Shown: positions 17,524 to 25,830 of the stretch, piece after piece
Layout of the letters: every line of letters begins with the position of its first letter
Numbering within the stretch: position 1 is the first letter of the stretch
DNA from: Thalassovita taeanensis
GTDB lineage: Bacteria; Pseudomonadota; Alphaproteobacteria; Rhodobacterales; Rhodobacteraceae
NCBI RefSeq assembly: GCF_900110775.1
Contig: NZ_FOEP01000008.1
Coordinates: 1 to 64,000, forward strand
Length of the DNA: 64,000 bases
Direction: 5' to 3'
Notes under the pieces: generated by a model
Seen by the model: only the letters and a program-made list of their open reading frames with translations
Database searches by the model: none
Told to the model about the DNA's origin: nothing
Position numbers and translations under genes: made by a program

Positions 17524-18150
17524 ATGGCATCGCAAGACAGTGGCAAGCCCGATGTGCCCGACGCTTCGCCGGAGCGCGCCCTGTTGGACGGGCGCGGAGC
17601 GTTTATGGGATTTCTGGTCAAACGGCTTGGCAACCGCGCAGATGCAGAGGATGTCCTGCAAGACTTCTGCATCCGCGTGCTGTCACGCAAGGATCAGCTC
17701 CGAGAGGTCGAACGAATGGATCCGTGGCTCTACACAATCCTGCGGTCCACTTTGAACGATCACTACCGCAAAGGGACCCGGCGTAGTCGGCTGGCGGCGG
17801 CGGCGGCGCGTGAACCAGAGGAATGGATTGCCGATGCGCCCTCACAGATGGCGCGGCTGTGCACCTGCCATGGCGGGCTGATTTCCGAACTGCGCCCGGC
17901 GGATGCCGAACTGATCCGGCGCATCGATTTCGGCGAAGAAGATCGCGAAAGCGTGGCAGCCGATCTGCGGCTTAACCGCAACGCACTTGGTGTCCGGCTA
18001 CACCGGGCACGCACTGCTTTGCGCGAGGCGCTTACAACGCATTGCGGCAAGTGCTGCCAAGAGGACCGGGACGATTGTTACTGTCCGCCGGAGGGCTGCG
18101 AGAACGACAAACACGAGACTGATTGCGAAGAAGAGGGACAACTATCCTGA
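17524..18150 (+). CDS. ECF sigma factor with CTC linker and extended Cys-rich tail (CorE-like)
   Basis: A 208-aa paralogue of the factor at 3343, near identical in region 2 (LGNRADAEDVLQDFCIRVLS) and region 4 (LNRNALGVRLHRARTALREA). The linker has C113-T-C115. The tail is longer: H173, C174, C177, C178, C185, C187, then extra C192 and C201 in an acidic extension. The extra Cys could change metal choice or affinity. No anti-sigma factor follows. Two tandem inverted repeats precede it, and it is 91 bp upstream of a small hypothetical gene and the DUF3141 operon, which may be its targets. Confidence 0.9.
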   Translation: MASQDSGKPDVPDASPERALLDGRGAFMGFLVKRLGNRADAEDVLQDFCIRVLSRKDQLREVERMDPWLYTILRSTLNDHYRKGTRRSRLAAAAAREPEEWIADAPSQMARLCTCHGGLISELRPADAELIRRIDFGEEDRESVAADLRLNRNALGVRLHRARTALREALTTHCGKCCQEDRDDCYCPPEGCENDKHETDCEEEGQLS

Positions 18151-18241
18151 TCGCAGCGAAGTCGGGTCTGTAACGATTTCCATGATCCAGCGTCTTCTTC
18201 TGTGAGTCTGCCCGAAGGCACAACCGCAGGAGAAATTGAAC

Positions 18242-18574
18242 ATGCCACGTATCACGTCGGATTGGAACTCGGGAGTACCCCGTCAACCATCATCCGATGA
18301 CGATCTTCGCGTCTTTTTTTCCCGGATGACCTGCGCATGTGCCGAGACCTCCGCGTACGCAGATGCCCCGATGGCGCGCGCGTTGTTCAACCGTGTGGAA
18401 GTGATGAAACAACCCCGGACACTTGCGGCAATCGCACTGGGCATTGCACCTGGCGATGCGACCTATCTCCTTCCCGGTCTGCGCGAGGATGGGGCGAAGG
18501 ATTGCGTGCGTCTGCTGGATGCGAAGAGACCGCCCGCAAAGACCAACTATGAGAAGGAAATCAGCGATGAATAA
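18242..18574 (+). CDS. Hypothetical protein with a CAC motif
   Basis: A 110-aa protein I do not recognise. The N-terminal part carries RMTCACAET, a CxC pair, and the C-terminal part reads IALGIAPGDATYLLPGLREDG followed by KDC. There is no signal peptide or membrane segment. Start 18242 is preceded by GCAGGAG. Its last codons overlap the DUF3141 start (18567), so the two are translationally coupled. It lies 91 bp after the Cys-rich sigma factor gene; a regulatory partner role is possible but not shown. Confidence 0.65.
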   Translation: MPRITSDWNSGVPRQPSSDDDLRVFFSRMTCACAETSAYADAPMARALFNRVEVMKQPRTLAAIALGIAPGDATYLLPGLREDGAKDCVRLLDAKRPPAKTNYEKEISDE

Positions 18575-20333
18575 GAGCTTGCGCCTTGCAACTGTGGCGC
18601 CGGAGCACCCCCCCGCAGCTGCCTCCGATGACGCGAAGATAGGCACTCACGTTTCCTATGCTCAAGACGCCTTTGAACGCTGGATGCTGTTTCTCGACAC
18701 GCTGGGTGAACGCGCCGACAACATGATCGCGCATGAGCGGCAGGGCATGCCGCCGCTACTGGATTTCGATTACGAACTGCTGCTGGACGCACGCACCTTT
18801 GAGCGGTCGGCCAACTACGCGCTGCTCAGGATCACGCGGGTCGGCGACGATTGCTGGGACGATTGCGTGGACGAGGCCAAGCCGCCCGTGATCGTCATTG
18901 ATCCGCGCGCCGGGCACGGGCCCGGTATCGGCGGCTTCAAGCGCGACAGCGAGGTCGGCATGGCGATGCACGAGGGCCATCCGGTCTATTTCGTGATCTT
19001 CTACCCCGAGCCCATGCCAGGTCAGACGCTGTCGGATGTGCATTATGCCTTGCGCGACTTCGTCTCCGAGGTCGCTCGCCGTCACCCGGACACAGGCCCC
19101 GTGCTCTACGGCAATTGCCAGGCCGGTTGGGCGGCCACGCTGCTGGCGGCGGATTGCGACGGTCTGACCGGTCCGATTGTACTGAACGGCTCGCCGCTCA
19201 GCTACTGGTCGGGCGAGGCGGCAAGCAGCCCGATGCGGATGATGGGCGCACTGTCGGGCGGGGCATGGGCCGCCCATATGATCTCCGATCTGGGGGACGG
19301 GCGGTTCGACGGTGCCTGGCTGGCACAGAATTTTGAGACCTTGCAACCCGAAAAGGCGATCTGGGACAAATACGCGAACCTCTTTGCCCATGCCGACACC
19401 GAACGCGAGCGGTTCCTTGAGTTCGAACGCTGGTGGAATGGCTACTACACGCTCAGCCGCGAGGAAATCCTCGGCATCACGCAGAACCTGTTCATCGGCA
19501 ACCGGCTGGAACAGGGCGAGATGCAGCTGGATGCGCATTGCACCGTCGATCTTAAGCGCATCAGCAATCCGCTGATCATCTTCGCCTCGGACGGTGACAA
19601 CATCACGCCGCCCGAACAGGCAATGGGGTGGATTGGCAAGCTTTATCCCGATACCGATGCGCTCAAGGCAGCCGGGCAGCGCATCGTCTATATGACGCAT
19701 CCGCGTGTCGGGCATCTGGGCATCTTCGTCTCCGGCTCCGTCGCGCGGCTCCAGCATCGTGCGATTCTGGAAAGCCTGGACGATGTCGAGGCCCTTTCCC
19801 CGGGTCTCTACGAGATGGTGATCGACAACCCGTCGGGTGACCCGGACTGCGAGACCGGCGATTTTGAGGTGCGATTCGAACCGCGCGAGGTCGATGATCT
19901 GGGCATTGCATCGGACGATGCGGCCTTGAAACAAGTGGCGCAGATATCGCGGATCAACGAGGCGGTCTATTCGACTTTCGTCAGTCCTTGGATCCGCGCC
20001 GCGACGACCCCGGCCAGCGCTGAGGCGCTCCGTGCGCTGCACCCCATGCGCTGGACCAGAACGATGTTCTCCGAACAGGTGAACCCGTGGATGGCCCTGA
20101 TCAAGTCCACCGCCGAAACGCTGCGCGAGACGCGCTCACCATTGCCGGACGACCACCCCGCGATCGTGGCCGAGCGTGCGCTGTCGGCGCGCACCGGCGA
20201 GGGTATAGGCGCATGGCGCAAGGGACGCGATGCCTGGATCACCCATGTCTTTGGCGCGATGTTCGGCAATTTCCCGTTCGCCGCAGCAACCACACAGGCG
20301 GAAAAACCGTCGGCCTCATCAAAAAAGGAATGA
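18567..20333 (+). CDS. DUF3141 protein (PHA-synthase-like alpha/beta hydrolase)
   Basis: A 588-aa protein of the DUF3141 family, related to class III poly-hydroxyalkanoate synthase subunits and alpha/beta hydrolases. Seen: DPRAGHGPGIGGFKRDSEVG, then PVLYGNCQAGWAATLLA, a nucleophile-elbow-like turn with Cys in place of Ser, an Asp region (FASDGDNITPPEQA) and a late HPRVGHLGIF His. A Cys-Asp-His triad is thus possible, as in PHA synthases; true polymer synthesis is not established for this family. The start at 18567 overlaps the upstream gene and has GAGAAGGAAATC before it. Followed 6 bp later by the His-rich peptide gene. Confidence 0.88.
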   Translation: MNKSLRLATVAPEHPPAAASDDAKIGTHVSYAQDAFERWMLFLDTLGERADNMIAHERQGMPPLLDFDYELLLDARTFERSANYALLRITRVGDDCWDDCVDEAKPPVIVIDPRAGHGPGIGGFKRDSEVGMAMHEGHPVYFVIFYPEPMPGQTLSDVHYALRDFVSEVARRHPDTGPVLYGNCQAGWAATLLAADCDGLTGPIVLNGSPLSYWSGEAASSPMRMMGALSGGAWAAHMISDLGDGRFDGAWLAQNFETLQPEKAIWDKYANLFAHADTERERFLEFERWWNGYYTLSREEILGITQNLFIGNRLEQGEMQLDAHCTVDLKRISNPLIIFASDGDNITPPEQAMGWIGKLYPDTDALKAAGQRIVYMTHPRVGHLGIFVSGSVARLQHRAILESLDDVEALSPGLYEMVIDNPSGDPDCETGDFEVRFEPREVDDLGIASDDAALKQVAQISRINEAVYSTFVSPWIRAATTPASAEALRALHPMRWTRTMFSEQVNPWMALIKSTAETLRETRSPLPDDHPAIVAERALSARTGEGIGAWRKGRDAWITHVFGAMFGNFPFAAATTQAEKPSASSKKE

Positions 20334-20339
20334 ACAATT

Positions 20340-20519
20340 ATGGAATGGCTTTTTGAAAACTGGGTTTTGGTTCTCGTCTTCGGCGGAATGGCCGCAATGC
20401 ACCTTTTCGGGCACGGACATGGCGGACACGAACATGGCAAGTCGACCAAGCGTCATGGTGCGCACGACAAGAAGACCGAAGCTTCCGCCGATACCGAGGC
20501 AACGTCCAAAGATGCCTGA
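20340..20519 (+). CDS. Small His-rich single-span membrane peptide
   Basis: A 59-aa peptide. Residues 6-23 form one membrane span (ENWVLVLVFGGMAAMHLF), followed by GHGHGGHEHGK, a five-His cluster, and a charged tail. The AAAGGA site lies 11 bp before the ATG, spacing is 6 bp from the DUF3141 stop, and the stop codon overlaps the fabI start by 8 bp, all marks of a real coupled gene. It resembles the His-rich end of DUF2933-type peptides such as the one at 32025. A membrane metal ligand is a fair guess. Confidence 0.75.
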   Translation: MEWLFENWVLVLVFGGMAAMHLFGHGHGGHEHGKSTKRHGAHDKKTEASADTEATSKDA

Positions 20520-21354
20520 CTTCGCCGAATGCTGCGATCCTGCGGAACTGCTTGATCTGTCCGGCCGGAAAGGTCTGGTTGTCGGCATCGCCAATGATCG
20601 CAGTCTGGCGTGGCCTGCTGCCCTGCATTTCCGTCAAGCGGGTGCCGAGCTCGCCATCACCTATGTCGATGAGCGCACCAAACCTCATGTGGTGCCATTA
20701 GCTGCACGTCTCGAAGCGCCGATCCTGCTGCCCTGTGACGTGAATGCGCCGCACGATCTCGACGCTGTCTTCGACGCCATCACGGACCGCTGGGGAAAAT
20801 TGGATTTCATCCTTCATGCCGTGGGCAGCGTGCCGCCCCGCGACCTTCATGGCCGCCTGACTGACTGTTCGGCTGCAGGATTTTCCCAAGCGATGCATGT
20901 GTCCGTCCATTCGCTGATCCGCATGGCGCATCTGGCTGAGCCCCTGATGAGAGGCAGCGGCAGCCTCATCACGCTCAGTTATCTCGGCGGCGAACGTGTG
21001 GTGGAGAATTACAACGTGATGGGGCCGGTGAAGGCGGCGCTTGAGGCCACGGTGCGCTATCTGGCCCACGAACTCGGGCCATCGAACATCCGCGTCAACG
21101 CCATTTCGGCGGGACCCGTGATGACCCGCGCGGCGTCCGGGTTGACCGGCTTTGCGGGTCTTCTGGACGCGACCGCGCGAGTTGCCCCATTGCGGCGCAA
21201 CGTCACGGCCGACGAGGTGGGCCGCGCCGCCCTGCTGTTCGCCAGCGACTATACCGGCGGCATCACGGGCGAGGTGCTGCATGTCGATGCGGGTGTTCAC
21301 GTCGAAAGCCCTGTCGCCGCAGCCGAGATGAACTCTAAATCGGAGGAATCATGA
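20512..21354 (+). CDS. fabI: Enoyl-ACP reductase
   Basis: A 280-aa SDR-type enoyl-[acyl-carrier-protein] reductase, the last reduction in fatty-acid chain elongation. Seen: the FabI nucleotide motif [25 protein letters not shown], and catalytic Tyr-x6-Lys in [14 protein letters not shown]. The C-terminal [20 protein letters not shown] is typical. The ATG at 20512 lies inside the end of the small His-rich gene; longer in-frame readings are shadow sequence. The stop overlaps the Rieske gene start. With a DUF3141 protein alongside, a modified or extra lipid pathway is possible; a housekeeping fabI probably exists elsewhere. Confidence 0.92.
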   Translation: MPDFAECCDPAELLDLSGRKGLVVGIANDRSLAWPAALHFRQAGAELAITYVDERTKPHVVPLAARLEAPILLPCDVNAPHDLDAVFDAITDRWGKLDFILHAVGSVPPRDLHGRLTDCSAAGFSQAMHVSVHSLIRMAHLAEPLMRGSGSLITLSYLGGERVVENYNVMGPVKAALEATVRYLAHELGPSNIRVNAISAGPVMTRAASGLTGFAGLLDATARVAPLRRNVTADEVGRAALLFASDYTGGITGEVLHVDAGVHVESPVAAAEMNSKSEES

Positions 21355-21953
21355 TGCGCCAGACCAGTGACGAAACCGATCAATTACCCGCAACAGAGCG
21401 CCGCGATTTCCTGTATTATGCAACGGCCTCAACCGGCGCGGTTGCCGCAGGCGCGGCGGTCTGGCCGTTGATCAATTCGATGAACCCCTCGGCCGACGTG
21501 ACCGCGTCCGGCACGGTCAGGGTTGATCTTTCCGGCGTCGAACCGGGTCAACGTATTACCGTGAAATGGCAGGGGCGCCCGGTCTTCGTCTGGCGCCGGT
21601 CACCAGCCGCAATTGAGGCTGCACGAGCCGTCGATCTCGACCAGCTTCCCGATCCTGTTGACGAAGCAGTCGAGAATCCGAACGCAAGTAGTGAAGAGCC
21701 AGCGCTGGATGAAAACCGCGCGGCGGGCGAGGATGGCGAATGGCTGATCGTCATCGGTGTCTGCACCCATCTGGGGTGCATTCCGCTGGGGCAGGATGGG
21801 TCGGCGGTGGGCGAGTTCGGCGGTTGGTTCTGCCCGTGCCACGGATCGCATTACGATACCTCGGGCCGGATCCGGAAGGGGCCGGCCCCACGCAACCTCG
21901 ACATCCCACCTTACGATCTGGGCGACGACCTGCAACTCGTTATCGGCACCTGA
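21351..21953 (+). CDS. Rieske [2Fe-2S] protein, cytochrome bc1-type
   Basis: A 200-aa protein like the ubiquinol-cytochrome c reductase iron-sulfur subunit. The N-terminus has [20 protein letters not shown], a Tat signal that stays as the membrane anchor. Cluster ligands are in CTHLGC and CPCHGSHYD, with the cluster-binding boxes widely spaced as usual. An insertion of acidic residues lies near 95-125. It starts within the fabI stop region (ATGATG overlap). No cytochrome b or c1 gene is present nearby, so it is either an orphan paralogue of PetA or a partner for another oxidoreductase. Confidence 0.92.
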   Translation: MMRQTSDETDQLPATERRDFLYYATASTGAVAAGAAVWPLINSMNPSADVTASGTVRVDLSGVEPGQRITVKWQGRPVFVWRRSPAAIEAARAVDLDQLPDPVDEAVENPNASSEEPALDENRAAGEDGEWLIVIGVCTHLGCIPLGQDGSAVGEFGGWFCPCHGSHYDTSGRIRKGPAPRNLDIPPYDLGDDLQLVIGT

Positions 21954-21992
21954 CGTGCTGAACCAGCCAAAATTCAAGAAGGAGACTATGAC

Positions 21993-22688
21993 ATGCAAGC
22001 CAGGGATATCATGACAACATCGGTGATCTCGGTCCCGCTGGAGGGACAAATCGAGGACGCGGTACGCTTGATGCTCGACCACAATATCAGCGCGCTGCCC
22101 GTCGTTGACGCCGAGGGCGACCTCAAGGGACTTGTCAGCGAAGGCGACCTCATGCGGCGTGTCCGCGAAACAGACGGACCACGCCGGTCATGGTGGCTCG
22201 AGGTGCTTGGCGGGGCAAGCGAATCCGCACAGGATTTCGTGAAGTTCAAAAGCCACCGGGTCGAAGACGTGATGACAAGGGATGTGGTTTCGGTAGAAGA
22301 GGATACGAATGTCGCGGAAATCGCGCGTCTTCTGGAAAAGCACCGGATCAAGCGCGTGCCGGTGGTGAGATCCGACAAAGTGGTCGGCATCGTCAGCCGT
22401 GCGAACCTGCTCCACGCCTTGTCGGCGCTTCAGGATGGGGCGCTGCCGGAGCCGTCGGAGGACGACCGCGTGCTGCGTGCGAAGATTGAAGAGGCTCTGA
22501 AAGAAGTGCCCGGTGCAGCGGTCAACCTCATCAACTACACGGTGGACAAGGGGAATGTCGCCGTCTGGGGTGTCGCCGACAGCGATTTCGAGGAGAATGC
22601 GATCCGGGTTGCCGTCGAAAACGTGCCCGGTGTCAGGATGGTTGAGGTCCATATGGGACGACTGCCGGCCTGGGCTTACGGGATCTGA
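21993..22688 (+). CDS. CBS-domain pair with C-terminal BON domain
   Basis: A 231-aa soluble protein. CBS 1 is about residues 1-55 (ARDIMTTSVISV, NISALPVVD, GLVSEGDLMRR), CBS 2 about 85-145 (VEDVMTRDVVSV, HRIKRVPVV, GIVSRANLLHAL), and a BON domain fills 155-225. CBS pairs bind adenine nucleotides and often sense energy charge; BON domains bind membranes or ligands. AGAAGGAGAC precedes the start. It lies 39 bp after the Rieske gene and is probably in the same transcript, which fits an energy-stress operon. Confidence 0.92.
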   Translation: MQARDIMTTSVISVPLEGQIEDAVRLMLDHNISALPVVDAEGDLKGLVSEGDLMRRVRETDGPRRSWWLEVLGGASESAQDFVKFKSHRVEDVMTRDVVSVEEDTNVAEIARLLEKHRIKRVPVVRSDKVVGIVSRANLLHALSALQDGALPEPSEDDRVLRAKIEEALKEVPGAAVNLINYTVDKGNVAVWGVADSDFEENAIRVAVENVPGVRMVEVHMGRLPAWAYGI

Positions 22689-22748
22689 CTCACATTGCGC
22701 AGATAAACCCGGCCTGTCAGGACGTCGATCGCATCGAGGAGGGTTCGT

Positions 22749-23740
22749 ATGATGGCGCTAACGCCAGGTGCCGCCGACCCTGAAGACAAAACGATTGAAA
22801 TCGTCGGGGCCGGTCCCGCAGGTCTGGTCTGTGCAATCGTTTTGGCCAAGGCCAATCGTCGGGTCGTGGTGCGAGAGTGGCACGAAGATGTCGGCCATCG
22901 GTTCCACGACGACTTTCAAGGCCTTGAAAACTGGACCGCCGCCGGGAACGTTCTGGGCGAGTTGGCGGAGGCAGGGGTCGCCGCGGATTTCGATCATCTT
23001 GGCGTGACGGAAGGCGTCGTCTTTGATAGCCGCGCCACAGCGCACCGGGTGCATGGATCGAAACCCCTGTTCTACCTGTTGCGGTGCGGCAATGCAGCGG
23101 GAACGCTCGACAGGGCCTTGCTGGATCAGGCGCGTACGGCGGGGGTAGAGGTGCGATTCAATGATCGCGTGAAGAGAACCGCCGGCAATATGATCCTGGC
23201 AGGCGGGCCGCGGCGGGCCGATATCATCGCCGTGGGCTACGTCTTTGACACGACCATGGCCGATGGCACGTGGCTGGCGTTCGGGGCGGAGATTGCCCCG
23301 AAAGGCTACGCCTATCTGCTCGTGCGTCAGGGGCGCGGCACGGTGGCCAGTTGCATGTTCTCGGGCTTTCGCGATCAGGCAAAATATCTTGCCGCGACGG
23401 TGGCATATTTCGAACGTCACGCCGGGCTGCAAATGCAAAGACCGAGAGGCTTCGGGGGTTTCGGGAATGTCCGATTGCCGCGCACCGCGATGCAGGGCAG
23501 AAACCCGGTGATCGGCGAACACGCGGGCCTCGCGGGATCGACTACCTGGTCGGAAAGCTGGGATCAAACGACACGAACGACGCCTTGGGCCAGGCCTACC
23601 GGCTGTCATTGCCTAAGCGCCTGCTGCTGCCGCTCGCCCGATTTCGCTATCGCAACCCTTTGCAGGATCGAAGTTGCAGCCACAACAACTGCATTTGTGT
23701 CTGGTGCCAGTACGGCGCGCATGAAGTAGCGGACACCTGA
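22749..23740 (+). pseudogene. FAD-dependent oxidoreductase, disrupted by internal deletion and frameshift
   Basis: The N-terminal 260 codons read as a flavoprotein oxidoreductase: GAGPAGLVCAIVLAKAN dinucleotide motif, VVREWHEDVGHRFHDD, and an ARNPVIGEHAG-like flavin motif ending near 23517. Downstream, the expected C-terminus (GIDYLVGKLGSNDTNDALG, KRLLLPLARFRYRNPL, then a CxxxxCxCVWC Cys motif to 23740) is in a different frame, and the roughly 50 residues normally between are missing. The original frame continues only as low-quality sequence to 23729. This is best read as a gene broken by a deletion near 23517-23545. Confidence 0.7.
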
Positions 23741-23835
23741 CGGATGTGCCTCCCTGCGAATTCGCGTTCCAAGCATAGCGTCGGCTTCGTGACGCCGATG
23801 TTGCGACTGGACCGGTGGGGCGGTAAGCCGCGATC

Positions 23836-24998
23836 ATGAGCAGCTCGCACGCACCTCGTCAAAATTCCGTGACGTTGCCGCAGGCCCGGCAAGCGATCTG
23901 TGTGCCAAATCTGGGCGAAGGGCGGGGCGCTTTCCAGCTGTTCGTCGAGGGAGATGCTCTTTTCGATGCGATGCTCGCGGCGATAGAGGGCGCGACCGAA
24001 ACGATCTGGATGGAATCCTACATCTTTGCCGCCGACGAAGTCGGGGCGCGTTTTGTCGCCTTGCTCGCAGCCAAAGCGCGAACCGGGCTTGACGTGCGGT
24101 TGCATCTCGACGCTTTCGGTGCCGGCCAGCGGAATTTCGACAAGTTTCGGCGGGAACTGGAACGCAGCGGCGTGCGGTTTCGCTGGTTTCGTCCCTTTGA
24201 TCTCCGACACCCGCTGCGATATTTTCAACGCAACCACCGCAAGCTTCTCATATTGGACGGCCGGGAAGCGTTCCTTGGCGGTTTCAACATCCGACGGTTG
24301 AACTCGCGCCGGCTTCACGGCGAGACTCGCCAGCGCGATACACATGTGCGTGTCCCGGGGCCGTTGGCGACGCTTGCCGAAAGCCACTTCGACCGGCTCT
24401 GGCGGGACGCCCGCCCGCTTCCGGCAAACGCCATTCCCGAAGAGGCCGACGCAAGCGAAGGACTGCTGGTGCCGAGCTATTCGCGCAAGTGTCAAAAGAG
24501 GCTTGCCTGTCTGCACGCGGACTGATCGGGATGGCACAGACCTGCGTTTATCTGACGTCGCCCTATTTCGGTCCGGGCACCGTGGTCGACCGGGCGCTGC
24601 AGGATGCCGCGCGTCGCGGCGTGGACGTCCGTCTGCTGGTGCCTCGCACGAGCGATCCTATGGTCGCTGGCTGGGCGACGCGGGCGGCATATGCGCAGCT
24701 TCTCTCGGCGGGCGTGAGGGTCTACGAGTATCTGCCCCGTCCATTGCATGCCAAGACGTCGGTCGTCGATACAGGCTGGTCGATCATCGGGTCAGCTAAC
24801 CTCGACTACCGAAGCCTGTTCGTCAATCAGGAGCTGGTTCTGGTCGCACATGACCGCGTGCTGGCAGGGCAGTTGCAGGCCCAATATCTGCAAGATCTTT
24901 CGGATGCCCGCGAAGTCACTCTTCGGGCTTGGCATTCCCGCGGCTGGCGCGCGCGAGGTTTCGAGGTGATCGGATGGGCCGCGCGGCGGCTGCTGTAA
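23836..24998 (+). pseudogene. Cardiolipin synthase / phospholipase D family, frameshifted
   Basis: Two adjacent frames together make one PLD-family protein of about 387 residues. The first part (23836-24525) has the FQLFVEGDALFDAML opening and the first HKD motif NHRKLLILD. The second part (to 24998) has YLTSPYFGPG and the second HKD motif LHAKTSVVD followed by IIGSANLDYRS. The frame is lost near 24523, where one extra base would restore reading (LHA then LIGMAQ). A single-base deletion is the simplest reading; a sequencing error cannot be excluded. The enzyme would condense phosphatidylglycerol into cardiolipin at the membrane. Confidence 0.75.
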
Positions 24999-25182
24999 CC
25001 TATGGCACCGGTCAGCCGACAGCCTGCCGGGATGCAGTAACTCTGTCTGCAATATCGACGCCTTCCTACGGCAGAGCGATACACTTGCTCCTGTACTAAC
25101 GAAGACCGACAGGTTGCCAATTTCTGTAATGCTTCCGGTCGGGGCGCGTCTATAGAACGAAACCAAACAAAAGGAGGTCCAG

Positions 25183-25344
25183 ATGGACGACCGATCAACT
25201 TCTCAGACGCAAGACACAGCACAGCAAAAACAGGGCGGATGTTGCGGTGGCAAGACCGATGCGCAGCCGAAAGCAAATGTCGAACCGCAGGTCGCGGAAC
25301 CCGCAAAGGCAAAACCGGCCAAATCCGGCTGCTGCTGCGGCTAG
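25183..25344 (+). CDS. Small Cys-rich peptide (CCGG / CCCG)
   Basis: A 53-aa peptide with a perfect AAGGAGGT ribosome-binding site. It has a GGCCGGK motif near residue 20, an Ala/Lys/Pro-rich middle and ends SGCCCG. Such paired Cys clusters at both ends suggest metal binding, but I know no named family. A strong hairpin lies 20 bp after the stop. It precedes a DUF5676-like membrane protein by 120 bp. Confidence 0.65.
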   Translation: MDDRSTSQTQDTAQQKQGGCCGGKTDAQPKANVEPQVAEPAKAKPAKSGCCCG

Positions 25345-25363
25345 GGCCGAGGCAAAGCCACCG

Positions 25364-25399
25364 CAGGATGGGCGTCTGGCGCTTGGTGCGCCCATCCTG
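25364..25399 (+). terminator. 11-bp perfect hairpin after the Cys-rich peptide gene
   Basis: CAGGATGGGCG (25364-25374) pairs exactly with CGCCCATCCTG (25389-25399) across a 14-nt loop. There is no T run, so it could be a Rho-independent-like attenuator or an mRNA stabiliser between the two genes. Confidence 0.5.
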
Positions 25400-25464
25400 A
25401 ACCGGCGCCGTCCAGCGGATGTGTTCGCGCTCCGTCCGAATCCACGACAAGAAGGGAGAAAGCC

Positions 25465-25830
25465 ATGATGCCCATTTTCTATTTCACCGCAGTCGCGGTG
25501 ATCCTTTTCCTGGCCCTGCGCATGACGTGCGGGGCCTGCGTCATGGGCGGGCCTGCCGGGGCAGGGCGTGTGCGTCTGCCGGTTGTGCCGCTTGGTTGGG
25601 CGCTGAGCCTGTTCCTGGCGCTGACCTACCTTGTGTGCATCGCATTCGATCTGATCTTTCCCGCCTATGCAATGTATGAAACCTGGTCCGGTCTGCTGCC
25701 CGGTTTCGTCTGGCTGACCCCGGTGGGCTTCATCATCGGGCTGGTCGAGAGCTTCCTCTACGGTTGGTACGCCGCGCTGATCTTCGGCGGCCTTTACAAC
25801 GCCATCGCGGCAAGAGGAGCAGCAACATGA
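25465..25830 (+). CDS. DUF5676-like small membrane protein
   Basis: A 121-aa protein with three hydrophobic segments. The last two, FPAYAMYETWSGLLPGFVW and GFIIGLVESFLYGWYAALIF, followed by GLYN, match the DUF5676 pattern. The N-terminal span carries MTCGACVMGG, a CxxC that recalls a metal-binding loop. GAAGGGAGAAAGCC precedes the start. Its stop overlaps the next gene start (ATGA at 25827), so it belongs to the MBL-phosphorylase-PRPP operon. Function unknown. Confidence 0.75.
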   Translation: MMPIFYFTAVAVILFLALRMTCGACVMGGPAGAGRVRLPVVPLGWALSLFLALTYLVCIAFDLIFPAYAMYETWSGLLPGFVWLTPVGFIIGLVESFLYGWYAALIFGGLYNAIAARGAAT

